NCBI GenBank assembly: GCA_947498055.1
Contig: CANMJA010000012.1
Location: forward strand, 39,248-103,247
Origin: an uncultured Tenacibaculum sp.
Lineage (GTDB): Bacteria > Bacteroidota > Bacteroidia > Flavobacteriales > Flavobacteriaceae
DNA: 64,000 nt
Direction: 5' to 3'
The notes under the pieces were generated by a model. That model was not told where the DNA came from. It did not search any database and saw only the letters and a program-made list of their open reading frames with translations. A program made the translations under genes and the position numbers. Below, one piece after another: positions 17,081 through 24,920 of the stretch. The first letter of the stretch is position 1. The number at the start of each line of letters is the position of its first letter.

Positions 17081-19270
17081 TTATTTACCTAAATCTAATT
17101 GATCTTTAATAAGATTATAGTAAAAACCTTTCTGTTGGATAAGTTCAAAATGAGTTCCTTGTTCTATGATATGACCTTTATTTAAAACTACAATTTTGTC
17201 TGCGTTTTTAATAGTGCTTAGTCTGTGTGCAATAATTACAACTGTTTTATTTCTAAAAAATGAATTTAGCATAGTAACAATTTTTTTTTCATTTTTTGTG
17301 TCTAGTGAACTTGTAGCTTCATCAAAGAATAAAAATTCAGGATTCTTGTATACTGCTCTAGCAATTAAAATACGTTGTTTTTGCCCTGTGCTTAAATCTA
17401 ATCCATCCATTCCTATTTTAGTATTATATGATAAAGGAAGATTTTCTATGAAATCTTTTATACTAGCAATTTCAACAGCTTTTATTAATCTTTTTTTATC
17501 AATATACTCATGACCTAAAGCAATATTTCTGGCAATCGTATCACTAAAAATATAACCTTCTTGCATTACAACACCACAATATGATCTCCAAGTAGTTTGA
17601 GATATATTGTTTAGATTCTTATTTCCAATCGTAATTTTACCATGTTTTACTTCGTAAAATTTTAGTAATAATTTTAATAATGTAGTTTTTCCTTCTCCAC
17701 TAACACCTACTATCGCTGTTACTTTTTTGTAGGGAATATTAAGGTTTAAATTCTTAAAAACATAAGACTTCATACCTGGATATCTAAAATCTACATTTTT
17801 AATATAGATATTGTTTTTAGGTACATCATTAGTTAAATTTAAAAAGCTTTCATCTTCTTTTTCTTTAAAGTGGATTTCAGAAAGTCGCTCTAGAGATATT
17901 TTTGCATCTTGAAGTTCTTGTATGAAATTTATTAATTGTAATAGTGGAGTATTTAATTGTCCTATTATGTAAGAAATTGCTAGCATCATTCCTAGTGTAA
18001 TTTGTCCATCTATTACTAATTTAGCAGAAAGAATAGTAATTAGTATATTTTTTAATTCGTTAATAAAATTAGATCCCACAATTTGATATTGTTCTAAAGT
18101 TAATCCATCAATAGAAACTTTAAATAATCGAGCTTGTAAATATTCCCATTCCCAGCGCTTTTGTTTTTCAGCATTATGTAGTTTAATTTCTTGCATTCCA
18201 TTAATTAGTTCAATAACTTTACTTTGTTCTTTACTAATTTCAGAAAAACGTTTGTAATCTAAGCGAGCTCTTTTTTTTAAAAAAAGGATGATCCATAATA
18301 CAAATAAAAAACTTCCAATAAAAAAAATGAGAAATATTTTAATATCATAGAGAGATAATATAAAACCCAAAATTAATAAGTTGAATAAAGAAAATATGAC
18401 ATTTAAAGAAGATGTTGTTATTATTTTTTCTACTCTTTCGTGATCTTTAATTCTTTCTAATAAATCTCCCGTCATCCTAGTATCAAAAAAAGAAATTGGA
18501 AGTTTCATCAGTTTGACAAAAAAGTCAGAAATAAGAGAAATGTTAATTCGAGTACTTAAGTGCAATAAAATCCATGATTGTATAATGTTTATTCCCATTT
18601 TTCCAATAAATAAAAATAGTTGAGAAAATAGTATTAAATAGACGAAATTAATATCTTGATTTTTGATACCTACATCAACAATACTTTGTGTAAGAAAAGG
18701 AAAGGATAGCTGAATAATACTACTAACTAAAAGCCCTATTATTAACTGAAATATAAATTTCTTATGTTTAAAAATGTAATTTTTTAAAAAACTGAACCCT
18801 AATTTTTTATCTTTTTTTGTTGTATTATATGTGTAAAATTCAGGCGTGGTTTCTAAAAGTAAAACGATACCTTCTTTAGTAGTTTCATTAGCATTATCTT
18901 CAATCCATTGATTTAAAAACTCTCTTTTCGTGTATTTCAAGAGACCATATGCAGGGTCAGATATATAAAATTTTTGTTTATATATTTTATACAATACTGC
19001 ATAGTGTTGATTTTTATCGTAGAAAATAATACAGGGTAAAGGAGCTTCAAGTAATCTATTCAAAGATATTTTAACGGATAGGGTTCTGAAACCTATAATT
19101 TCAGCTGCTGTGCTCAAACTGTTTAGGGTTGTTCCATCTCTTTGTGTTTCACATAATGTACGTATTTCTTGTAATGAAATATTTTTGCCATGGTATTTGG
19201 TAATAATTCTCAAACTTGTAGGTCCGCAATCTTTACTATCTGGTTGTCTGTAATGAGGAAATAATTTCAA
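17081..19270 (-). CDS. C39-peptidase ABC exporter (PCAT) for double-glycine peptides
   Basis: The 729-residue fusion has an N-terminal C39 leader-peptidase domain (about 1-140) with oxyanion Q9, nucleophile C15 (KDCGPTS), H89 (NQHYAV) and D105 (ISDPAYG). It continues with an ABC transmembrane domain of about six helices (170-460) and an ATPase domain. Walker A is GVSGEGKTT (522-530), the signature is LSTGQ (626-630) instead of LSGGQ, and Walker B ends FFDEA (D650, E651). Such proteins cut GG leaders and export the core. The start is TTG at 19270: an in-frame stop lies upstream with no ATG between, and the C39 domain begins at once. Divergent from the precursor genes by only 38 bp. No HlyD-type adaptor lies nearby. 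Confidence 0.95.
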   Translation of the reverse strand: MKLFPHYRQPDSKDCGPTSLRIITKYHGKNISLQEIRTLCETQRDGTTLNSLSTAAEIIGFRTLSVKISLNRLLEAPLPCIIFYDKNQHYAVLYKIYKQKFYISDPAYGLLKYTKREFLNQWIEDNANETTKEGIVLLLETTPEFYTYNTTKKDKKLGFSFLKNYIFKHKKFIFQLIIGLLVSSIIQLSFPFLTQSIVDVGIKNQDINFVYLILFSQLFLFIGKMGINIIQSWILLHLSTRINISLISDFFVKLMKLPISFFDTRMTGDLLERIKDHERVEKIITTSSLNVIFSLFNLLILGFILSLYDIKIFLIFFIGSFLFVLWIILFLKKRARLDYKRFSEISKEQSKVIELINGMQEIKLHNAEKQKRWEWEYLQARLFKVSIDGLTLEQYQIVGSNFINELKNILITILSAKLVIDGQITLGMMLAISYIIGQLNTPLLQLINFIQELQDAKISLERLSEIHFKEKEDESFLNLTNDVPKNNIYIKNVDFRYPGMKSYVFKNLNLNIPYKKVTAIVGVSGEGKTTLLKLLLKFYEVKHGKITIGNKNLNNISQTTWRSYCGVVMQEGYIFSDTIARNIALGHEYIDKKRLIKAVEIASIKDFIENLPLSYNTKIGMDGLDLSTGQKQRILIARAVYKNPEFLFFDEATSSLDTKNEKKIVTMLNSFFRNKTVVIIAHRLSTIKNADKIVVLNKGHIIEQGTHFELIQQKGFYYNLIKDQLDLGK

Positions 19271-19308
19271 TTTCTTATATTTATCGTACGAAATTTAAAA
19301 AAAGTATC

Positions 19309-19449
19309 ATGAAAAAACAGCAAAATAAAAGTTTATTACAAGATTTTAAAAAAGAGGAAGTATATAATACAGAAATAATTAAAGGAGGGCCTGAAACTTC
19401 TCGAGGTACTGTTACGACTGTTAAGCCTCCAACAGGAACCCCAGGTTAA
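19309..19449 (+). CDS. Double-glycine leader precursor peptide 1
   Basis: This short gene encodes 46 residues: a 27-residue leader starting MKKQQNKSLLQDFKKEEV and ending EIIKGG, then the predicted core PETSRGTVTTVKPPTGTPG. Double-Gly at -2/-1 with Ile at -4, and a divergent C39 exporter 38 bp away, identify a C39 substrate, although the -7 position is Thr rather than hydrophobic. The core has no Cys, is rich in Thr/Ser/Gly/Pro and carries one Arg and one Lys. No lanthionine, radical-SAM, YcaO or ATP-grasp enzyme is nearby, so I expect an unmodified peptide. It is followed by a near-identical copy. It may be a bacteriocin, but the adjacent kinase and LytTR regulator favour a signalling peptide. 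Confidence 0.85.
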   Translation: MKKQQNKSLLQDFKKEEVYNTEIIKGGPETSRGTVTTVKPPTGTPG

Positions 19450-19625
19450 AGTAATTTGAATATTAGAAGAAAATCAATTTTACATGAAAAATAATTATAA
19501 TATGAAAAAACAACAAAACAAAAGTTTATTACAGGATTTTAAAAAAGAGGAAGTATATAATACAGAAATAATTAAAGGAGGACCTGAAACCTCTCGAGGT
19601 ACTGTTACGACTGTTAAACCTTCTT
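19309..19625 (+). repeat. Tandem direct duplication of the precursor gene
   Basis: The unit is repeated with a 193-bp period (19309 versus 19502) and is near-identical across at least 120 bp of coding sequence. Copies diverge after the VKP codons and in the intergenic part. Confidence 0.9.
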
Positions 19626-19636
19626 CAGGAACTTAA
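19502..19636 (+). CDS. Double-glycine leader precursor peptide 2
   Basis: This encodes 44 residues. The first 40 are identical to precursor 1 and the end differs (PETSRGTVTTVKPSSGT as core). Over these 40 codons there are six nucleotide differences, all in third positions and all silent, which points to selection for the peptide itself. An in-frame ATG at 19484 could add six residues (MKNNYN); I prefer 19502 because it matches copy 1. An intrinsic terminator follows 34 bp after the stop, so the two precursors may form one short transcript, before the kinase gene. Its core is the one best matched by the tail of the orphan protein at 16434-16979. Confidence 0.85.
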   Translation: MKKQQNKSLLQDFKKEEVYNTEIIKGGPETSRGTVTTVKPSSGT

Positions 19637-19670
19637 GGTTAGAATAAATTAATAGTTGAAAAATAGTTAA

Positions 19671-19696
19671 GCAGCAATTTTTAATTGCTGCTTTTT
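19671..19696 (+). terminator. Terminator after the precursor peptide genes
   Basis: The perfect 9-bp arms GCAGCAATT / AATTGCTGC enclose a three-T loop and are followed by CTTTTTAT-type T-rich sequence. It lies 34 bp after precursor 2 and 35 bp before the kinase gene, and could allow high peptide expression with limited read-through into the kinase. Confidence 0.85.
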
Positions 19697-19731
19697 ATAT
19701 TAAAGAGTGATTTGAATAAAAGAGTTAAATA

Positions 19732-21453
19732 ATGTTGTACCTTAAATATGTCTCGGTTGTCTTTTTTTTAATGACTTACGTATCTATTTTCTCTCAAAAA
19801 GAAAAAAAAGAGATATCTTTTTTTTATAGGATAAAAGATAATACTGAAAAATATATAAGTGAACCAAATTTTAAGAAAGCTCGACAGTATTTTTTACTTA
19901 AAAATTGGGACTCCACATTAATCTACTCATTGAAACAATTGAGTAAATCAGATAGTCGGTTTAATATTAATGAATATTGTTATTTTTTTAGAGGATATAG
20001 TTTTCAAAAGAAAAAAATATTAAAAGAATCTAAAAGAGAATACCTTAAAATAACGAAAAATTTTATATTTTATAACTATGTTTTAGCTTATTTAGGTGAA
20101 ATAGCAATGGAAGAAAGAAGTTTTGAAAGATCAATAGATTTTTTTACAAAATCAATAGTTTTTAATAAAAATTATGTAGTTGAAGTTAATAAAGATAATA
20201 TATACCATAATTTAGGGATCAATTATTTACACTTGAAAAATTACATTAAATCCGAATTTTATTTACTAAAAAGTATGCAGGTAGAAATTGATACTTTAAA
20301 ACTAATTAGACTCTATGGAAACATCGCTAATTTATACTACGAACAATACAAAGATGATTTAGCAATACCTTACTTTAAAAAAGCATATGAATTTTCTAAA
20401 ACAGTAGATAATTTTACGTTAAAAAGCAATACAGCAAAAAACATGGCGGTTGTTGAAGAAAATAGAAAAGATGTAACTGCTGCTTTAAAATACAGAAAAG
20501 AATATGAGCAATGGAAAGACTCGTTAAATAATCATAATAAAATATGGGAACTAGCACAGTTAGAGAAAAAATTAGCAGTAGAAAAGAAACAGAGTGAAGT
20601 AAATGTTTTAAAGGCGGAGAATAAAGCAAAAATTGCACAACGAAATGGCTTCTTATACACAGCAATTACTTTATTAGTTTTATTATCTATAATTACGGTT
20701 TATTACAGACAAAATATAAAATCTAAAAAAACCATTCTGCATCAAAAAGAGGAATTGGATGTATTAAATGCTACTAAAGACAAATTGTTTTCAATAGTAA
20801 GTCACGATTTACGTTCTTCAGTAAATACATTAAAACTGAGTAATAAAAAAGTAATTAAAAACTTAGAAAAAGAAAATGTTAAAGAAGCACATCAATTAGT
20901 ACAGCAAAATAGTAATCTAGTTAGTAGTGCTTACAATTTATTAGATAATTTATTGAATTGGGCGCTACTACAAACTAAACAATCGTATTTTGAAATAAAA
21001 GAAATACACTTATTTTTTGCAATAGAACATGTGGCTTATAATTATATTCCTTTAGTAAAAGAAAAACAACTTCGTTTTAAGAATTCCGTTTCAAAAACTA
21101 TAAAAGTTTTAGCAGACCAAGAATCATTAAAAATTATTTTAAGAAACTTGTTAGATAATGCCATTAAATTTTCAGAAGCGAATGGAGAAATAAAAGTATA
21201 CGCCGAAAATAGCGAGAGATTAGTTTCCATTATTATTGAAGATACTGGCTTGGGAATAGACGAGGAAACTCAAAAAAAAATATTGGAAGAAAAAATTTTA
21301 TTAAATAAAAGGAAACATAAAGATATAATAGGTTCAGGATTAGGGTTACAATTATGTAAATCGATGATTCGAAAAAATAACGGCACACTTTCTATTGTTA
21401 GTGAATTAGGAAAAGGTACAAAAATGATTGTATCTTTATCGAAACCTCTATAG
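19732..21453 (+). CDS. TPR sensor histidine kinase
   Basis: The 573-residue kinase has a signal sequence (MLYLKYVSVVFFLMTYVSIFSQ) and a predicted periplasmic region of TPR-like helical repeats (about 45-265). A coiled coil at 270-303 and one membrane helix at 307-325 lead to the cytoplasmic kinase core. The H-box is FSIVSHDLRSS with H358; the N-box is NLLDNAIKF (N476), G1 is DTGLG (504-508) and G2 is GSGLG (534-538), so it looks fully active. The LytTR regulator gene starts 2 bp after its stop, so they form a two-component pair. TPR folds commonly bind peptides, and the neighbouring exported peptides are obvious candidate ligands (inference). Confidence 0.92.
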   Translation: MLYLKYVSVVFFLMTYVSIFSQKEKKEISFFYRIKDNTEKYISEPNFKKARQYFLLKNWDSTLIYSLKQLSKSDSRFNINEYCYFFRGYSFQKKKILKESKREYLKITKNFIFYNYVLAYLGEIAMEERSFERSIDFFTKSIVFNKNYVVEVNKDNIYHNLGINYLHLKNYIKSEFYLLKSMQVEIDTLKLIRLYGNIANLYYEQYKDDLAIPYFKKAYEFSKTVDNFTLKSNTAKNMAVVEENRKDVTAALKYRKEYEQWKDSLNNHNKIWELAQLEKKLAVEKKQSEVNVLKAENKAKIAQRNGFLYTAITLLVLLSIITVYYRQNIKSKKTILHQKEELDVLNATKDKLFSIVSHDLRSSVNTLKLSNKKVIKNLEKENVKEAHQLVQQNSNLVSSAYNLLDNLLNWALLQTKQSYFEIKEIHLFFAIEHVAYNYIPLVKEKQLRFKNSVSKTIKVLADQESLKIILRNLLDNAIKFSEANGEIKVYAENSERLVSIIIEDTGLGIDEETQKKILEEKILLNKRKHKDIIGSGLGLQLCKSMIRKNNGTLSIVSELGKGTKMIVSLSKPL

Positions 21454-21455
21454 TA

Positions 21456-22205
21456 ATGAATAACGTTAATATCTTAATTGTAGAAGACAACCCTACAGAA
21501 AGTGAAGCACTTGTTGAAGTTTTAGAGAGCCATAATTATACAATAGTAGGTGTGGCTAGAAATTTTAAAGAGGCATTTACTATATTTCATAGCAATAAAG
21601 ATATTGATTTGGTAATTATAGACATTTTTTTAGGAGAACATCCTGAAGGAATTATGTTTGCCGAAACCATTAACCAACTTCAACAAGCTAAAAAACCTTT
21701 TCTATTCTTAACCAGTTCTACCGATAAAGCACTTTTTGAAAGAGCAAAAGCTACCATGCCATTTAATTATATGGTAAAACCTTTTAATGAATTAGAAATA
21801 CTATTTTCTATTCATTTAGCAGTAGAAAAATTTTACGATCAACCTGATGTATTTACGAGTGAAGAACAAGACACGATTGTAACAGAAGAATACTTATACA
21901 TTCAAAAAGGAAAATCGTTAAAAAAGGTATTAATTTCTGAAATAATTTTTATTGAAGTAGAAGGACGTTATTGTAACATTATTACTCAAAAAGGAAAGTT
22001 TGTTATTTTAATTTCACTAACTAAAATCTTTCAATTGTTAAATCCAAAGTTATTTGGTAAAGCTAGTAGAAATTTCATTATAAATATAAGCATGATTGAA
22101 GAAATTTATCCTAACGATAATTTAATAATTCTATCAGGTAATCACCAAGTAACTTTAAGCGAAAAATACAAAGACATTATTAAAAAGAATATTGTTTTAA
22201 AGTAA
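21456..22205 (+). CDS. LytTR-family response regulator
   Basis: The 249-residue regulator has an N-terminal receiver domain with acidic pocket E10/D11, phosphoacceptor D56 (VIIDIFLG), T86 and K108 (MVKPF). The C-terminal LytTR DNA-binding domain (about 143-249) contains VEGRYCNI and GKASRNFIINISMIEEI. It is the partner of the kinase 2 bp upstream. By analogy with ComE, AgrA and BlpR it would bind promoters in the locus when phosphorylated. Candidate targets are the regions before 16434, 19309 and 22411. Confidence 0.95.
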   Translation: MNNVNILIVEDNPTESEALVEVLESHNYTIVGVARNFKEAFTIFHSNKDIDLVIIDIFLGEHPEGIMFAETINQLQQAKKPFLFLTSSTDKALFERAKATMPFNYMVKPFNELEILFSIHLAVEKFYDQPDVFTSEEQDTIVTEEYLYIQKGKSLKKVLISEIIFIEVEGRYCNIITQKGKFVILISLTKIFQLLNPKLFGKASRNFIINISMIEEIYPNDNLIILSGNHQVTLSEKYKDIIKKNIVLK

Positions 22206-22340
22206 GTTACTTTCTCTAGTTTCATTTTAATTATAGAATAAAAATTCATACAAAAGAAATATAATTCTATGTAGTGTTTTTACTACTTCATGTCAAAAAA
22301 TAAATAATCACCTCTTTTTCAAAATAGTTTTACAGTGTAG

Positions 22341-22379
22341 AATATTAAAATATAGTGCCGAACTACTTTTTTAATATTT
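22341..22379. promoter_or_regulatory. Imperfect inverted repeat upstream of the MACPF-partner gene
   Basis: The arms AATATTAAAA ... AGT and ACT ... TTTTTTAATATT fold around GCCGA, ending about 31 bp before the ATG at 22411. The position relative to the start resembles that of the inverted repeat upstream of 16434, but the sequences differ. It may be an operator or a leader hairpin. Confidence 0.4.
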
Positions 22380-22410
22380 ACACAAACAAGTATAAACTAA
22401 AAACTATAAG

Positions 22411-23514
22411 ATGATTAAGACTTTTTATTTTTACAAAGGAGATATAGATTTTACTCCTTTTGAATTTGAAGAGAGTATTACGTTAGATGGAATTAGAAAT
22501 AAGCTGATAACTTCAGGATTTATGACTTCTTCTGAAAGTAATGACTTTCGATTTATAAACTATCAAAATAAACAACTAGACTACACAGACATGGTAGTGG
22601 GAATGGGATCAGAAATATATATTCCTCTTAAAGGAATACATGGACAAAATAGTCAAATATATCTTACAGATGTTAATAAGAAAAAAGAAACAGATTTAAT
22701 TGGGTTTAGTACCGATTGGTGGTTTGATAGATACATGTCTTGTAGAATGAAATTAAATACGACAGACCCAGAAGCAAGCAATGCAAATAAAGGAAAGTTT
22801 CCGCCTTTTATGTTAACAAATGTTAAAACAGCAAATCCAAATTTACCAGGAATTAGTTTAGAAAATGTGGTAGTATGTGAAAAAGATAGTGTTATAGAAT
22901 TTGAGTTAAGTTCATGGGCATCTGCAGGTTATGGTTTTACTATAAAACCTACTTCAGGTTCTCCAATAAATAGTGAACCTTTATACAGAACATTTAAAAG
23001 TTGTCCTAAAGATGGAGATAATTTTGGGAAATCAACATTACGCTGTTATTTTACTAAAAACCAAGGACAACACAAAAGTACTATTAAAGTAGTGGCTACA
23101 GATTCACTTAATTTAGGTGGAGATACATTGAATTATATGAAATTTTCTATAAGAACATGGAAAGTAACTGAATTTAAGGCTAAAGATGGTAAAACGTATA
23201 AATGTAACCTTCCTCTTCCAGTATCATATCAAAAAGAAGAGACTATTGAATCTTCAACAATACCGTATTCAAAATTAGTTAATGGAGATGAATCAACAAT
23301 ACCTGGAAGTACTTTTGAACCAGGAACAACAGTGCCTACCGGAGATCAATCAGAGCAAAATTTCGGCACTATTTATAATGTCAAAGCTAGTCAAAGTCCT
23401 GAAAACATTATTGGAGAAGTGATCTTTTATGTATTCGTATTTAAGACAAAAGAAGATGCAGAAGCAGTATTTGGTAAAATGAATGATATAAATCCATCTA
23501 TTTGGGAAGGATAA
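22411..23514 (+). CDS. Unknown protein with ubiquitin-like N-terminal domain, MACPF gene partner
   Basis: The 367-residue protein lacks a signal peptide and membrane helices. Residues 1-75 (MIKTFYFYKG..., helix ITLDGIRNKLI, then a NKQLDY turn) have the strand-strand-helix-strand pattern of a beta-grasp domain and resemble the start of the MACPF protein encoded next. The centre (about 95-260) seems beta-rich, with DWWFDRYMSCRMKL and ELSSWASAGYGFTIKP. A Ser/Thr/Pro/Glu-rich linker covers about 265-312 and a short C-terminal domain follows. I recognise no family. The 44-bp gap to the MACPF gene, same strand, and shared N-terminus suggest they work together, like two-component cytolysins in which one part targets and the other forms the pore (inference). 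Confidence 0.75.
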   Translation: MIKTFYFYKGDIDFTPFEFEESITLDGIRNKLITSGFMTSSESNDFRFINYQNKQLDYTDMVVGMGSEIYIPLKGIHGQNSQIYLTDVNKKKETDLIGFSTDWWFDRYMSCRMKLNTTDPEASNANKGKFPPFMLTNVKTANPNLPGISLENVVVCEKDSVIEFELSSWASAGYGFTIKPTSGSPINSEPLYRTFKSCPKDGDNFGKSTLRCYFTKNQGQHKSTIKVVATDSLNLGGDTLNYMKFSIRTWKVTEFKAKDGKTYKCNLPLPVSYQKEETIESSTIPYSKLVNGDESTIPGSTFEPGTTVPTGDQSEQNFGTIYNVKASQSPENIIGEVIFYVFVFKTKEDAEAVFGKMNDINPSIWEG

Positions 23515-23558
23515 AAATTAGGAATTGTTAAAAATTGATAAACTAAAATAAAAAAGAC

Positions 23559-24839
23559 ATGGTTAAAAAAAGCACCAACAAAAATAGCGATATTCAATTA
23601 ATTGTATTTAAAAAAGCAGGCGTTGAATCAATTTCATATCCTTTTAACATTAATAGTACATTATCTGAGGTTAGAAAAGTATTAGAATCTGGCGAGGTAG
23701 ATAATTTTATGACTAAAAACGATTATTTTTTAAATAACGGAAGTAAAATTTTAATTTCTACAGAATCACAAATTGTATTAGAAGTATTATTAAATGAAGA
23801 AAATATAGTTACAGTAGGCATATTAGATCTTTCAGATCCATTAGATCCAGAAGATGGAGTTCAATATTATATGGATTTAAGTGCCACAGAAAAGCTATCT
23901 CTTTTTGAAAATGTTCAAATATTTAATGGATTAACGTTTGATCCTGAACAAGGATTTAAAAAATCATTTAAAAAAATATATACTTGGAAAGAAGGTAAAT
24001 TTCCAGATGCTTTAGTGCCAAGAGTACTAACAGAGGTAGAATATAAAGATGCGTATTCTAAAATTACACATTCATTACAGGAAACAAATACTAATAGCGG
24101 TTCTGTATCTTTAGCAGGACCTACTGTAGGTGGGGAAGCAGAATTTAAATTTGAACAAAGTAAAAATCAATCGAGTAGTGAAGTAACGCAGTATATAACG
24201 GGTAAATTCTTGGTGAGAAAGGTCGCTTTACAAGTAGATTTAGATAATTATAAAGCTTCAGATGATTTTAATGATGCTATTAATGAAGCTTTACAAAAGT
24301 ATTCTGATAATGATTTTAAAACATGTAAAGCAGTTGTAGAAGTATTAAATGAATATGGTTACTATATTCCACAAGAATACAATTTAGGAGGAGCACTTTT
24401 TTCTAGTGATTCTACAACAATTACAGAATACAGTGAATCTGAAACAAACAAACAAGAGTTTGGTGGTTCTTTTAAAGCAGCTTTTACAAGTATTGGAGGT
24501 GGAGCATCTTATAATAATGCATCTGGTAGTACAGAAACTACTACAGAAACAGATAAATTTCAGATAACATCACTATTACAAGTAGGAGGTAGAGCAGGAA
24601 CTTCTAATGATTATAGTGAATGGGCAAAAACACTTGATAAAGCTATTTATTGGGGGGTGGCAACATTTGATGAAATGTTACCTTCTGTAGCTATATTAAG
24701 TAATGTAGCAAACATGAATAAAATTATTAGTTTATTTGATAAGTATAGTTCGTATCCTGGAATAGTTGAAATACAGCCGCATATCAACTTATTAGATTAT
24801 GCAACGGCTATTCAAAACTTATATAATCCTTGGGGATAA
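23559..24839 (+). CDS. MACPF/perforin-like pore-forming protein
   Basis: The 426-residue protein has a beta-grasp-like N-terminal domain (about 10-85; helix STLSEVRKVLE) followed by a MACPF domain (about 150-400). The family signature Y-G-[TS]-H-[FY]-x6-GG appears with exact spacing as YGYYIPQEYNLGG (266-278), with T/S and H both replaced by Tyr and F/Y by Ile. Further support comes from the Gly/Ser/Thr-rich GSFKAAFTSIGGGASYNN segment, typical of membrane-inserting hairpins, the QVGGRAG turn (341-347) and the SEWAKTLDKAIYWGVATF stretch. MACPF proteins oligomerise into membrane pores. There is no signal peptide, so the release route is unclear. It ends the accessory locus, with a hairpin terminator behind it. 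Confidence 0.85.
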   Translation: MVKKSTNKNSDIQLIVFKKAGVESISYPFNINSTLSEVRKVLESGEVDNFMTKNDYFLNNGSKILISTESQIVLEVLLNEENIVTVGILDLSDPLDPEDGVQYYMDLSATEKLSLFENVQIFNGLTFDPEQGFKKSFKKIYTWKEGKFPDALVPRVLTEVEYKDAYSKITHSLQETNTNSGSVSLAGPTVGGEAEFKFEQSKNQSSSEVTQYITGKFLVRKVALQVDLDNYKASDDFNDAINEALQKYSDNDFKTCKAVVEVLNEYGYYIPQEYNLGGALFSSDSTTITEYSESETNKQEFGGSFKAAFTSIGGGASYNNASGSTETTTETDKFQITSLLQVGGRAGTSNDYSEWAKTLDKAIYWGVATFDEMLPSVAILSNVANMNKIISLFDKYSSYPGIVEIQPHINLLDYATAIQNLYNPWG

Positions 24840-24850
24840 TAATTTTTTAA

Positions 24851-24890
24851 TTGAGAAAGTGATGAGGTTACTTGTCATTTTCTCAAATTT
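24851..24890. terminator. Terminator after the MACPF gene (convergent with lolD)
   Basis: TTGAGAAAGTGA pairs with TCATTTTCTCAA (one G-T pair) around a 12-nt loop and is followed by ATTTT. Confidence 0.75.
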
Positions 24891-24920
24891 TCAATAAATA
24901 CAATATAAATAGATTAAGAA

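Noticed and set aside
19309..19636. Lanthipeptide, graspetide or sactipeptide precursors
   Set aside because: The core has no Cys and no graspetide motif, and no modification enzyme lies within the locus.
22411..23514. Aegerolysin partner of the MACPF protein
   Set aside because: The idea comes from fungal MACPF/aegerolysin pairs, but the size (367 residues) and sequence give no recognisable aegerolysin pattern, so only 'partner of unknown fold' is claimed.
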